A stretch of 64,000 bases of DNA from Propionivibrio soli (GTDB lineage: Bacteria; Pseudomonadota; Gammaproteobacteria; Burkholderiales; Rhodocyclaceae): contig NZ_JANZKY010000004.1 of NCBI RefSeq assembly GCF_025770765.1, positions 229,860 through 293,859 on the forward strand. Reading direction: 5' to 3'. Below, piece by piece: positions 51,476 to 59,584 of the stretch (the stretch's first letter is position 1; the number at the start of each line of letters is the position of its first letter). The notes beneath the pieces were generated by a model. That model was not told the origin of the DNA, did not search any database, and worked only from the letters and a program-made list of their open reading frames with translations. A program made the position numbers and the translations under genes.

Positions 51476-53520
51476 TCGAAGTCGCGTTCGGTGCGCACGT
51501 GCTGCCGCACACGGAAGATATGGGCCGGCATCCGTTGTGGGTCGAGCCGAATGAAGTTGCGCGCGCTGCTCCACAGATAATGGACGCCCGAGAGCAGATC
51601 GTGCATCTGGAACGACGAACCGGGCGCGATCCCGAACTGGCTTAGGTCGAGGTCAAGCCATCCGGTATGGACGTTGTTCGGATCGAGATTGACGACGACC
51701 ACGATGACGTTGCGTCCGTCCTCAGAACGTTTGGCATAGGCCATGAGTTGCTCGTTGTCGATCGGCAGGAAGCGTAGTGAGGCGTTGTTCTGTAAGGCGG
51801 GATTCTCGCGGCGGATACGATTCACCCGGCCGATCAGGCTGACAAGACTATCGGCGCGGTCACGCGGCCATTGCCGCAATTGGTACTTCTCCGAATCGAG
51901 ATATTCCTCACTCCCCGGCTCGCGCGGCTGCGACTCCTGTAATTCGAACGCCGGTCCGTAGATGCCGTAGGTCGCCGCCAGCGTGGCGGCGAGCACGAAG
52001 CGCACGATGAACGCGGGGCGCCCGCCGATCTGCAGGTACTCAGGCAGGATATCGGGCGTGTTCGGCCAGACATTGGGCCGGAAATACTCGCGACCCGACC
52101 CCTGCGTCAGCTCCTCGAAATAGGCCGTGAGTTCCGCACGCGTGTTGCGCCAGGTGAAGTAGGTATACGACTGACTGAAACCGAGCTTGGCCAGCCGATG
52201 CATCACGCTCGGGCGCGTAAAAGCCTCGGCGAGGAAGATGGTGTCCGGATAGTCGCGGCGAATCGACGAGATGGCCCATTCCCAGAAGGGGAAGGCTTTC
52301 GTGTGCGGGTTATCGACTCGGAAGATACGCACGCCTTCGTCGATCCAATGCCGGAAGATGCTGGCCAGCGCCTGCCACATGGCACGCCAGTCATCGCTCT
52401 CGAAATCGAAGGGATAAATGTCCTGGTATTTTTTCGGCGGGTTCTCCGCGTACTGCACACTGCCGTCCAGGCGCCGCCTGAACCAGGTCGGATGCTCCAC
52501 GACCCAGGGGTGATCGGGCGCACACTGCAGCGCAATATCGAGGGCGATTTCGATCTTGTGATCGCGGGCCTGCTCCACCAACTGGCGGAAGTCGGCCGCC
52601 GTGCCGAGCTGCGGGTGAATTGCCGTGTGGCCGCCCTCGGCGGCGCCGATCGCCCACGGGCTGCCGACGTCGTTGGGACCGGCGACGAGCGAGCCGTTCG
52701 GCCCCTTGCGGCGTTCACGACCGACGGGATGGATCGGCGGCAGGTAGAGCACGTCGAAGCCCATGGCGGCAACCGCGGGCAGCCGCGCGATGCAGTCCGC
52801 GAACCGTCCATGCTCGACGCCGTTGCCGGCCGACCGCGGAAACATCTCGTACCAGGCGCCGTAGCCCGCGCGCTCGCGTTCGACTTCGAGCGGCAGCGGC
52901 GTATGGTAGGTGGAAAAACGCCGGTCGGGGTAGCGCCCGGCAAGTTCGGCCATCGCGTCGTCGAGTGCCAGCGTTTTGAGTTCGGACACCGAGCCGCCGA
53001 CGCTTTCTTCCCGCAAGCGCCCCGACCAGGCAAGCAGCGTCTCCCGGTCCTCCCCTTCCGCCCGGCTGGCGGCCGCGCGGGCGAGAACGGCGCCGACGAG
53101 AAGCGCGCTGCGGATATCGGCTTCCTCAGTCCGTCGGGCCAATTCCGCGCGCCACGAACGGAAACCGTCGACCCACGCCGAAACGGTGTACCACCAGCGA
53201 CCGATTTCGTTCACGCGCAAGGTACCCCGCCACCGGTCGTTTCCAATGGGCACCATCGGCACGGCATGCCAATGTCGACGCGCGCCCGCGTCGCCAACCT
53301 CGGGACCACCGCTGGCTTCCTCCTCACGCTCGATCCGGCGCCAGCAGAGAATTGCCGAAACGGCGTCGTGTCCATCCGTGAAACAGGCGGCCTCGACGAT
53401 AAGCGAGTCGCCGACTACGCGCTTCACCGCAAAACGCCCGCCTTCGATCTGCGGAGTCACCGCTTCGACTTGGGCGCGCAATCGACCTTCCGGCGGTAGT
53501 TCAACGAGCCAGGGCCGCAT
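51463..53520 (-). CDS. glgE: Maltosyltransferase GlgE
   Basis: 685 residues of the GH13_3 type. An N-terminal domain (about 1-180) precedes the catalytic barrel with AWYEMFPRS, the nucleophile in RVDNPHTKAFPFW (Asp403), the acid/base in FLAEAFTRP (Glu432) and NTPDILPEYLQ (Asp490). It transfers maltosyl units from alpha-maltose 1-phosphate onto alpha-1,4-glucan in the cytoplasm. All catalytic residues look intact. The gene overlaps glgB by 20 bases and is the last of the operon. TreS/Pep2, which supply maltose 1-phosphate, are not in the window. Confidence 0.94.
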   Translation of the reverse strand: MRPWLVELPPEGRLRAQVEAVTPQIEGGRFAVKRVVGDSLIVEAACFTDGHDAVSAILCWRRIEREEEASGGPEVGDAGARRHWHAVPMVPIGNDRWRGTLRVNEIGRWWYTVSAWVDGFRSWRAELARRTEEADIRSALLVGAVLARAAASRAEGEDRETLLAWSGRLREESVGGSVSELKTLALDDAMAELAGRYPDRRFSTYHTPLPLEVERERAGYGAWYEMFPRSAGNGVEHGRFADCIARLPAVAAMGFDVLYLPPIHPVGRERRKGPNGSLVAGPNDVGSPWAIGAAEGGHTAIHPQLGTAADFRQLVEQARDHKIEIALDIALQCAPDHPWVVEHPTWFRRRLDGSVQYAENPPKKYQDIYPFDFESDDWRAMWQALASIFRHWIDEGVRIFRVDNPHTKAFPFWEWAISSIRRDYPDTIFLAEAFTRPSVMHRLAKLGFSQSYTYFTWRNTRAELTAYFEELTQGSGREYFRPNVWPNTPDILPEYLQIGGRPAFIVRFVLAATLAATYGIYGPAFELQESQPREPGSEEYLDSEKYQLRQWPRDRADSLVSLIGRVNRIRRENPALQNNASLRFLPIDNEQLMAYAKRSEDGRNVIVVVVNLDPNNVHTGWLDLDLSQFGIAPGSSFQMHDLLSGVHYLWSSARNFIRLDPQRMPAHIFRVRQHVRTERDFDYFL

Positions 53521-55426
53521 TCCTTTCCTCCCGGGCGAAAAACAGCGCGGCGTGCGGTGGCAGCGTAAGCGTCAGCGACATGGGCTGCCCGTGCGAGGGC
53601 ACCGGCATGGCTTCGGCACCGCCGAAGTTCCCCGCTCCACTGCCGCCGTAGATTTCGGCATCGCTATTCAGAGCTTCGCGCCACAGTCCGTCGGCGGGTA
53701 CGCCGATGACATAGTTGGTGCGCAATACCGGCGTGAAATTGCACAACACGAGAATCGAGGAACCGTCTTTGGCACAGCGCAAGAAGGCGAGAACGCTGTT
53801 TTCGCGGTCGCTGCCGTCGACCCAGCGGAAACCGGCCTCGTCGAAATCCTGCTCGTGCAAGGCCGGGTAGCGGCGATAGAGACGGTTGAGATCGCCGACC
53901 CACCGCCGCAATCCGCCATGCCAGGGATCGTGCAGCGCGTCCCATTCCAACGTCGTGTCCGCCCAAGGTTCGAGCGACCATTCACGGCGCTGCCCGAACT
54001 CGTTGCCCATGAACAAGAGCTTTTTGCCCGGATAGGCCCACTGGAAACCGTAAAGCGCGCGCAGGCCGGCAAAGCGCAACCAGTCGTCACCGGGCATGTG
54101 CGAGAAGAGAGAGCCCTGCCCGTTCCAGCACACGTTGTGCGGCAGCGGGACGACGAAGTTCTCGCGAAAGGCGTGTTGTACCGACGCGGTCAGGGCGTCA
54201 TGGTGAAACTTGCGGAACAACGGATCGTGGTGCATGAAATCGAGGACGTCGCGCATCCATTCAACGTTCCATGCCATGCTGAAACCGAGACCGCCAAGAT
54301 GCGTCTGGCGCGTTACCATCGGCCACGCTGAAGATTCTTCGGCGATGGTAAACACGTCCGGATGCTCGCGGCCGATCGCCTCGTTGAGTCGCTGCAAGAA
54401 AGCCACCGCTTCGAGATTCTCCCGGCCGCCCTCGCGATTCGGAATCCATTCGCCAGCGCGACGCCCATAATCGAGGTAAAGCATCGAGTCGACGGCGTCG
54501 ATGCGCAGGCCGTCGATGTGGTAGCGATCGAGCCAGAACAGCGCACTGGAGAGCAGGAAGTTCGCTACCTCTTCGCGCCCATGGTCGAACGTTTCGGGAT
54601 AGCGGCCAGCCTGAGCTCCGCGCACCGGGTCGACGCGTTCATAGAGGAATCCGCCGTCGAATCGAGCCAGCCCGTACGCGTCGCCCGAAAAGTTTCCCGG
54701 CACCCAGTCGAGTATCACGCCGATGCCCGCTCGGTGCAGCGCATCGATAAGGAACATGAAGTCTTCGGGCGTTCCATAGCGCGCGGTCGGCGCAAAGTAG
54801 CCGGTGGCGCGGTAGCCTTGCGAGGCATACACCGGGTGCTCGATGAGCGGCAGGATCTCGACGTGCGTAAACCCGCTCTCGGCCACATATTCGGTGAGCA
54901 GCGGCGCAATCTCCCGGTAGTTCGGCAAGCCGCCACTCGGTCGCCGCCACGATCCGAGGTGCACTTCGTAAATGCTGATCGGACGCTCGGTGGCGCCGCC
55001 GGCTATCCGGGCCGCACGCGCTTCCATCCACTCGGCGTCGCCCCACGCGTACTGCGGCCGCCAGGCACGCGACGCGGTTCCCGGCGCCAGTTCGGCGAAA
55101 AAGGCAAAGGGATCTGCTTTATCGAGGACCTGCCCGTCCTGGCTGACGATATGGAACTTGTAGAGATCGCCCCGCCCCACTTCGGGAATGAAACCTTCCC
55201 AGCACCCGGACCCATCGTCGCAGGCGTTGAGCGCGTTGGCTTGCGGATTCCAGTTGTTGAAGTCGCCAATAACGGAGACTGTGCGAGCATTCGGAGCCCA
55301 TACGCTGAAACGCGCGCCCTGGGCGCTAAGCTGGCAGCCCATGCGCTCATAAAGCCGCTCGCGCTCCGCACCCAACAGGGGCGAAGCACCGGCTTCCGGA
55401 GACAAGCCCCGCGAAACGCTCATCAT
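53501..55426 (-). CDS. glgB: Glycogen branching enzyme-like protein with altered active site
   Basis: 641 residues, shorter than E. coli GlgB. A CBM48 domain (FSVWAPNARTVSVIGDFNNWN, 40-60) leads into a GH13 barrel. Region II, GLRIDAVDSMLYLDY, keeps Arg308 and the nucleophile Asp310; region III, TIAEESSAWP, keeps Glu363. But region I reads LDWVPGNF, with Asn245 for the conserved His, and region IV reads PHNVCWNGQG, with Asn431 for the third catalytic Asp. It should branch the glucan made by GlgE but may be impaired or altered. Both ends overlap neighbours (glgE by 20 bases, DUF2892 by 4). Confidence 0.88.
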   Translation of the reverse strand: MMSVSRGLSPEAGASPLLGAERERLYERMGCQLSAQGARFSVWAPNARTVSVIGDFNNWNPQANALNACDDGSGCWEGFIPEVGRGDLYKFHIVSQDGQVLDKADPFAFFAELAPGTASRAWRPQYAWGDAEWMEARAARIAGGATERPISIYEVHLGSWRRPSGGLPNYREIAPLLTEYVAESGFTHVEILPLIEHPVYASQGYRATGYFAPTARYGTPEDFMFLIDALHRAGIGVILDWVPGNFSGDAYGLARFDGGFLYERVDPVRGAQAGRYPETFDHGREEVANFLLSSALFWLDRYHIDGLRIDAVDSMLYLDYGRRAGEWIPNREGGRENLEAVAFLQRLNEAIGREHPDVFTIAEESSAWPMVTRQTHLGGLGFSMAWNVEWMRDVLDFMHHDPLFRKFHHDALTASVQHAFRENFVVPLPHNVCWNGQGSLFSHMPGDDWLRFAGLRALYGFQWAYPGKKLLFMGNEFGQRREWSLEPWADTTLEWDALHDPWHGGLRRWVGDLNRLYRRYPALHEQDFDEAGFRWVDGSDRENSVLAFLRCAKDGSSILVLCNFTPVLRTNYVIGVPADGLWREALNSDAEIYGGSGAGNFGGAEAMPVPSHGQPMSLTLTLPPHAALFFAREERNAALAR

Positions 55427-55950
55427 CCTGCTTGTCCGGCGGCGGCCCCTGTGTCGACCTGCATGGAGGGCGAAAGCGGTCGGACGATAGTCCCCTCGTC
55501 CGGCGCCGATGTGGTTCCGGTGCTTTGGCGGATTGAGTCCTCGCGTGAGCGTTCGCGCGCATCAGTGCGGGATTCGACGAGCAGCATCCGCCGCTCCTCT
55601 TCGATCTCGCTCGCCGTCCGCACGCCGAGCCGGCGGAAGATCGGCAACGGCGGGCACCAGCCCTGTAGCGCATGCATGAGCAAAAAACCACCGGCCAAAA
55701 TCGGTAGCGCGAGGAAACGCCGGTCGACGCTAATGCCCAAGCCAAGTCCAGCCAGAATCACCGTGGAGGCATTTGCTTCCAACGTGCGCTCGATGTCCCA
55801 CTCGCGGTCGAGTTCGGCAAGGCGGCGCTCGATCTCGCGGGGCCCGCCGCGGACGGCACGTTCGACGTCGCGTTGCATCTTGTGCCGGATGCGCTGGTTG
55901 ATGTGTTCGGCGGTATGCCGGGGAACCCGATCGACAGTCGATGGCAGCAT
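55423..55950 (-). CDS. DUF2892 membrane protein of the glgBE operon
   Basis: 175 residues. The N-terminal half is charged and helical (ERAVRGGPREIERRLAELDREW). Two short membrane helices follow (about 62-78 and 80-97), then CPPLPIFRRLGVRTASE, the signature of the DUF2892 (YgaP-type) domain. The C-terminal 50 residues are polar and disordered-looking. AAGGAG lies 7 bases upstream of the ATG at 55950, and the stop overlaps glgB's start as ATGA. Its role in glucan metabolism, if any, is unclear. Confidence 0.78.
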   Translation of the reverse strand: MLPSTVDRVPRHTAEHINQRIRHKMQRDVERAVRGGPREIERRLAELDREWDIERTLEANASTVILAGLGLGISVDRRFLALPILAGGFLLMHALQGWCPPLPIFRRLGVRTASEIEEERRMLLVESRTDARERSREDSIRQSTGTTSAPDEGTIVRPLSPSMQVDTGAAAGQAG

Positions 55951-56364
55951 TTTCAGTATCTCCTTCTTCGTTGATAAGCCACGTAATCCGGGCTTCGCGG
56001 GCGATTAATCAGGGCTGGCAATCGGCATGCCCACGGGACAATTCTTCAGTCCCGGATCCCTGCCGACTTTGGGTTATGCGTCGTCGTTACCGCCGGAAGC
56101 CGACACAAGCCAGCGCACGCAGAGAACCGACGGTTCCAGCCCTAGAGGCAAGGCTCATTCCCGTTGGGCAGTTCGCGCAAAAGACGAAATCTAGTGGCCA
56201 AGCGGCGCGTGTTCGAAGGCGCTCTCGATGAGCTTTTGTCGGTGGGCCATTTTCTTGCTACGAACGCGACGTCGGTGTTGATGTCGATACCTACGAGAAG
56301 CCATTTCCGGAGCGGCCGGAGCGATGTCGGCGCGGCGCTCAATCAACCCGTTCGGAGACCGGCA
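55951..56364. other. Divergent intergenic region
   Basis: 414 bases between the glgBE operon and the antiporter gene. The antiporter frame stays open upstream to 56164 but is Arg/Ser-rich and not membrane-like, so it is not counted. A short minus-strand frame (56142-56342) has GIDINTDVAFVARKW but no support. I see no RNA gene or strong symmetric site. Confidence 0.5.
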
Positions 56365-57729
56365 ATGTCTTTCCAGTTCTGGGCAGTGGCGCTCGGCGCG
56401 CTGATGATCGCGATGGCGCTCGGCAGTTCGCTCCTGAAGCGGCTGCCCCTCAGTGCCTCGATGCTTTACCTTGCCGCCGGCTACGGTCTCGGCGTAGCGG
56501 GAATCTGGCCTCTGTTGCCCGATCCACGCCAGTTTGCGGCACTTGTCGAGCGTGGATCGCTGATCGCGCTGCTCATATCCCTCTTCTCGGTGGGGCTCAA
56601 GCTCGGATTGCCGTATTGGGGCCGCCGCTGGATCCTGCCAATGCGCCTGGCTCTTCTGTCCATGATGATTACCGTCGCTCTCATTGCGGCCGCTGGCATG
56701 GTGTTTCTCAAGCTACCGCTGGGCGCAGCGATCCTGCTCGGCGGCATTCTTGCCCCGACAGATCCCGTGCTCGCGGCCGATGTACAGGTTGAGGAACCGA
56801 CCGACCGCGACCGCCTGCGTTTCAGCCTGACCGGAGAAGGCGCACTTAACGACGGAGCGGCGTTTCCTTTCGTGATGCTCGGGCTCGGGATGGTCGGACT
56901 GCACGATCTCGGGCCGGCGGGGATGCGCTGGATCACCGTGGATCTCTTATGGGCGCTGGCGGGCGGCTTGCTCATCGGCATCCTGCTCGGCCATGTCATT
57001 GGCAAGCTCGTTCTTTACCTACGCACTTCGCATAACGAGGCCGTTGGTCTCGATGAGTTCATTTCGCTAGGTCTCATCGGACTTGCCTACGGAGCGGCTC
57101 AGATTGCCTATGCCAGCGGATTTCTGGCCGTCTTCGCCGCCGGGCTCGCGCTGCAACGCGTAACTCGCCCCCCGCGTCCGCCGTCACAGGTCGACACCGG
57201 CCCGGCCATCCTTGGTGACAGAGGTGCGCAGGCCGCGCTGGCAACCCATCCCGAACTCGCGGGTCCGTATATGACGCGAGTTGTGCGCAACTTCAACGAG
57301 CAGCTCGAACGCATCGCGGAGTTGCTCATCGTCCTCCTGGTTGGGGTCATGCTCCCGTACGCCCGGTTTGATTTCAGAAGCCTGGTCTTTGTGGTTTTCA
57401 TCTTCCTTCTTGCGCGCCCGATTTCTGTTTGGCTTGGCTTGATCGGCGAAAGCGTTTCGCGAGAACAGCAGGTGATGATTTCATGGTTCGGAATCCGCGG
57501 CATCGGCTCGGTTTACTATCTGATGTTTGTCCTCAACCGTAACCCGGTCGACGCCTGGGTCACACCCGTTCTCTCCTTGACGCTCTCAACCGTTGCCGTG
57601 TCGATCATCGTCCATGGCATATCGGTCACCCCCCTGATGGCACACTATGCCAGGCGGCAACAGAAGCTGGAGCGCGGCCCGTCCCTATCGCCCGGAGTAG
57701 ACGAAAGTGAAGAAAAGAAACTATCGTGA
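56365..57729 (+). CDS. Cation:proton antiporter (CPA1-type)
   Basis: 454 residues with about 12 membrane helices. GILAPTDPVLAADVQV holds the TDP motif and GEGALNDGAAFP the acidic ND pair used for ion exchange; WFGIRGIGSVYYL carries the conserved Arg. It exchanges Na+ or K+ for H+ across the inner membrane. The ATG at 56365 begins at the first helix. Its stop overlaps a possible GTG start of tamA (GTGA, 57726-57729), suggesting cotranscription. Confidence 0.92.
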   Translation: MSFQFWAVALGALMIAMALGSSLLKRLPLSASMLYLAAGYGLGVAGIWPLLPDPRQFAALVERGSLIALLISLFSVGLKLGLPYWGRRWILPMRLALLSMMITVALIAAAGMVFLKLPLGAAILLGGILAPTDPVLAADVQVEEPTDRDRLRFSLTGEGALNDGAAFPFVMLGLGMVGLHDLGPAGMRWITVDLLWALAGGLLIGILLGHVIGKLVLYLRTSHNEAVGLDEFISLGLIGLAYGAAQIAYASGFLAVFAAGLALQRVTRPPRPPSQVDTGPAILGDRGAQAALATHPELAGPYMTRVVRNFNEQLERIAELLIVLLVGVMLPYARFDFRSLVFVVFIFLLARPISVWLGLIGESVSREQQVMISWFGIRGIGSVYYLMFVLNRNPVDAWVTPVLSLTLSTVAVSIIVHGISVTPLMAHYARRQQKLERGPSLSPGVDESEEKKLS

Positions 57730-57791
57730 AATGGAGCGGACGAAGGCGCATGGTTCAAATCGCCCAGCGAACGCGCGAAAATGCTGACGGA

Positions 57792-59561
57792 ATGGCCTTG
57801 AAATTGTTGTACTCGGGATGCTCGCACCATACCCGGCCGAATGTGGGGAACGCGCCCCGACGAGGTGCCGGCGTGGCGATTGTGCTGGCAGCCCTCTTCG
57901 TTACGCCGGCATTCGCGGCCGTGACGGTCCAGGCCCCGAAGCCACTCGACGAGCTCATTCGGGCCCACGTGCGCGCTCCGGCAGCGGAGGCACGTGGTGC
58001 CGCACTCGAAGCCTATGCGCGCGACGTGCGCCGCACGGCCACGGGCCTGCTTGCCACCGAGGGCTATTTTGCGCCACAAATCGATGTCACGGCCGACCCC
58101 GGCGATCTGCGCGTGGCGGTGTCACCTGGCACGCGCACAAGCGTGGGAGAAGCGGGTGTCGAGATTCGCGGCGAGATTCCACCTGAACGCCGCGAAGAAT
58201 TGATTGCCGCCTGGCCGCTCAAAACCGGGCAGCCTTTCCGCGATGCCGACTGGCGTGCCGCGAAACAACTCGTGCTGCGCCGGCTGCTGGAGGTCGATTT
58301 CCCGACAGCAAAGCTCGTCGACAGCACCGCTGAGATCGACCCGGAAACCTCCACCGCGCACCTACACGTAATCTATGAGACCGGACCTCGTTACATTTTC
58401 AACGGCCTCAGGGTCACCGGTCTCTCGCGTTATTCACCCTCTCTCATCGAGGGTTACAACAAGATCCGGCCAGGCTCACGCTATGAGCAGAAAGCTCTTC
58501 TCGACCTGCAGGCGCAGTTGCAACGCACACCGTACTTCACCTCGGCCAGCGTCGAAATCGGCGATCCGGCCGAGGAAGGGAAAAACCCGGCAGACGACCC
58601 TGTGCGCGCGCCGATCAACGTGCACGTCCGCGAGACGCCGCCACACCGCCTATCTTTCGGTACGGGCTACAACACGAACACCGGCGCCCAGGGTGAAGTG
58701 GTCTACAACGGACTCATCCTTCTGCAAACCCCACTGCAGTTCCAGACCGGCTTGCGCCTGGAACAGCGACGGCAGACGCTGTTTGCCGACATCCACCTGC
58801 CGCCCAGCGAGGATCGGCGCGACAGTTTCGGTCTCCTCAGCCAACATGAGGATATCGCTGGATTGAAGCGCAAGCGCATTGCACTGGCAGCCGTGCGCAC
58901 CCAGATACGTGGGTCGGTCGAAGCGCGTTACTCGGTCAATTGGCAGCGCGAACTACAGGAACCGGACAATGCGCCGAGCCACGTCAACCGCGCCCTGACG
59001 TTGGACGGCTCGTGGATCGTGCGCAAGGTCGATACACCGCTCAACCCCCGTCGTGGGTTCGTCGCGCAACTGCAGGTCGGCGGCGGCGCGAAGGCATTTT
59101 TTTCCGATCAGAACTTCGTCCGCGTCTACTCGCGCTATCAACACTACTTCCCGGTCGGCGAGCGCGACGTCTTCACCCTGCGCGGCGAACTGGGGCGCAC
59201 CTTTGCGCCGGACCGCTCAGGCATCCCCGGCGAATTCCTCTTCCGTACGGGCGGCGCGCAATCGGTACGCGGTTATAGCTACCAGAGCCTTGGCGTCAAG
59301 GAAGGCACGGCCACCGTGGGCGGCCGCTATCTCGCAACGGCGAGTGCCGAGTACATCCATTGGCTCACACCGGCCTGGGGCGGTGCGGTTTTCGTCGACG
59401 CGGGAGACGCTTCGGACACGCGGCAGACCTATGACGCTGCGGTAGGATATGGCTTCGGCATACGCTGGAAGAGCCCGGCCGGACCGCTTGCTGTCGATCT
59501 TGCGTACGGGGAACGCGATCAAAAGATGCGCCTTCACTTTTCACTTGCCGTCGCGTTCTGA
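57792..59561 (+). CDS. tamA: Outer-membrane assembly protein TamA
   Basis: About 589 residues. A signal peptide (to about residue 42, ALFVTPAFAA) leads to three POTRA domains (about 50-290) and a C-terminal 16-strand barrel of the Omp85 family, with FLFRTGGAQSVRGYSYQSLG (the strand-6 RGY motif) and a terminal Phe. TamA inserts autotransporters and other proteins into the outer membrane with TamB. The start is uncertain: a GTG at 57726 overlapping the antiporter stop, and ATGs at 57750 and 57792, are all in frame. tamB follows by 23 bases. Confidence 0.93.
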   Translation: MALKLLYSGCSHHTRPNVGNAPRRGAGVAIVLAALFVTPAFAAVTVQAPKPLDELIRAHVRAPAAEARGAALEAYARDVRRTATGLLATEGYFAPQIDVTADPGDLRVAVSPGTRTSVGEAGVEIRGEIPPERREELIAAWPLKTGQPFRDADWRAAKQLVLRRLLEVDFPTAKLVDSTAEIDPETSTAHLHVIYETGPRYIFNGLRVTGLSRYSPSLIEGYNKIRPGSRYEQKALLDLQAQLQRTPYFTSASVEIGDPAEEGKNPADDPVRAPINVHVRETPPHRLSFGTGYNTNTGAQGEVVYNGLILLQTPLQFQTGLRLEQRRQTLFADIHLPPSEDRRDSFGLLSQHEDIAGLKRKRIALAAVRTQIRGSVEARYSVNWQRELQEPDNAPSHVNRALTLDGSWIVRKVDTPLNPRRGFVAQLQVGGGAKAFFSDQNFVRVYSRYQHYFPVGERDVFTLRGELGRTFAPDRSGIPGEFLFRTGGAQSVRGYSYQSLGVKEGTATVGGRYLATASAEYIHWLTPAWGGAVFVDAGDASDTRQTYDAAVGYGFGIRWKSPAGPLAVDLAYGERDQKMRLHFSLAVAF

Positions 59562-59584
59562 ACCTTCTGAACTGTTTTCCGAAG

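Noticed and set aside
52198..54331. Two long plus-strand open frames opposite glgE and glgB
   Set aside because: Shadows produced by high GC; no signal, motif or ribosome-binding site.
54362..56008. Plus-strand open frame of about 548 codons
   Set aside because: Antisense to glgB and the DUF2892 gene; no recognisable domain, and the minus strand has clear GH13 motifs.
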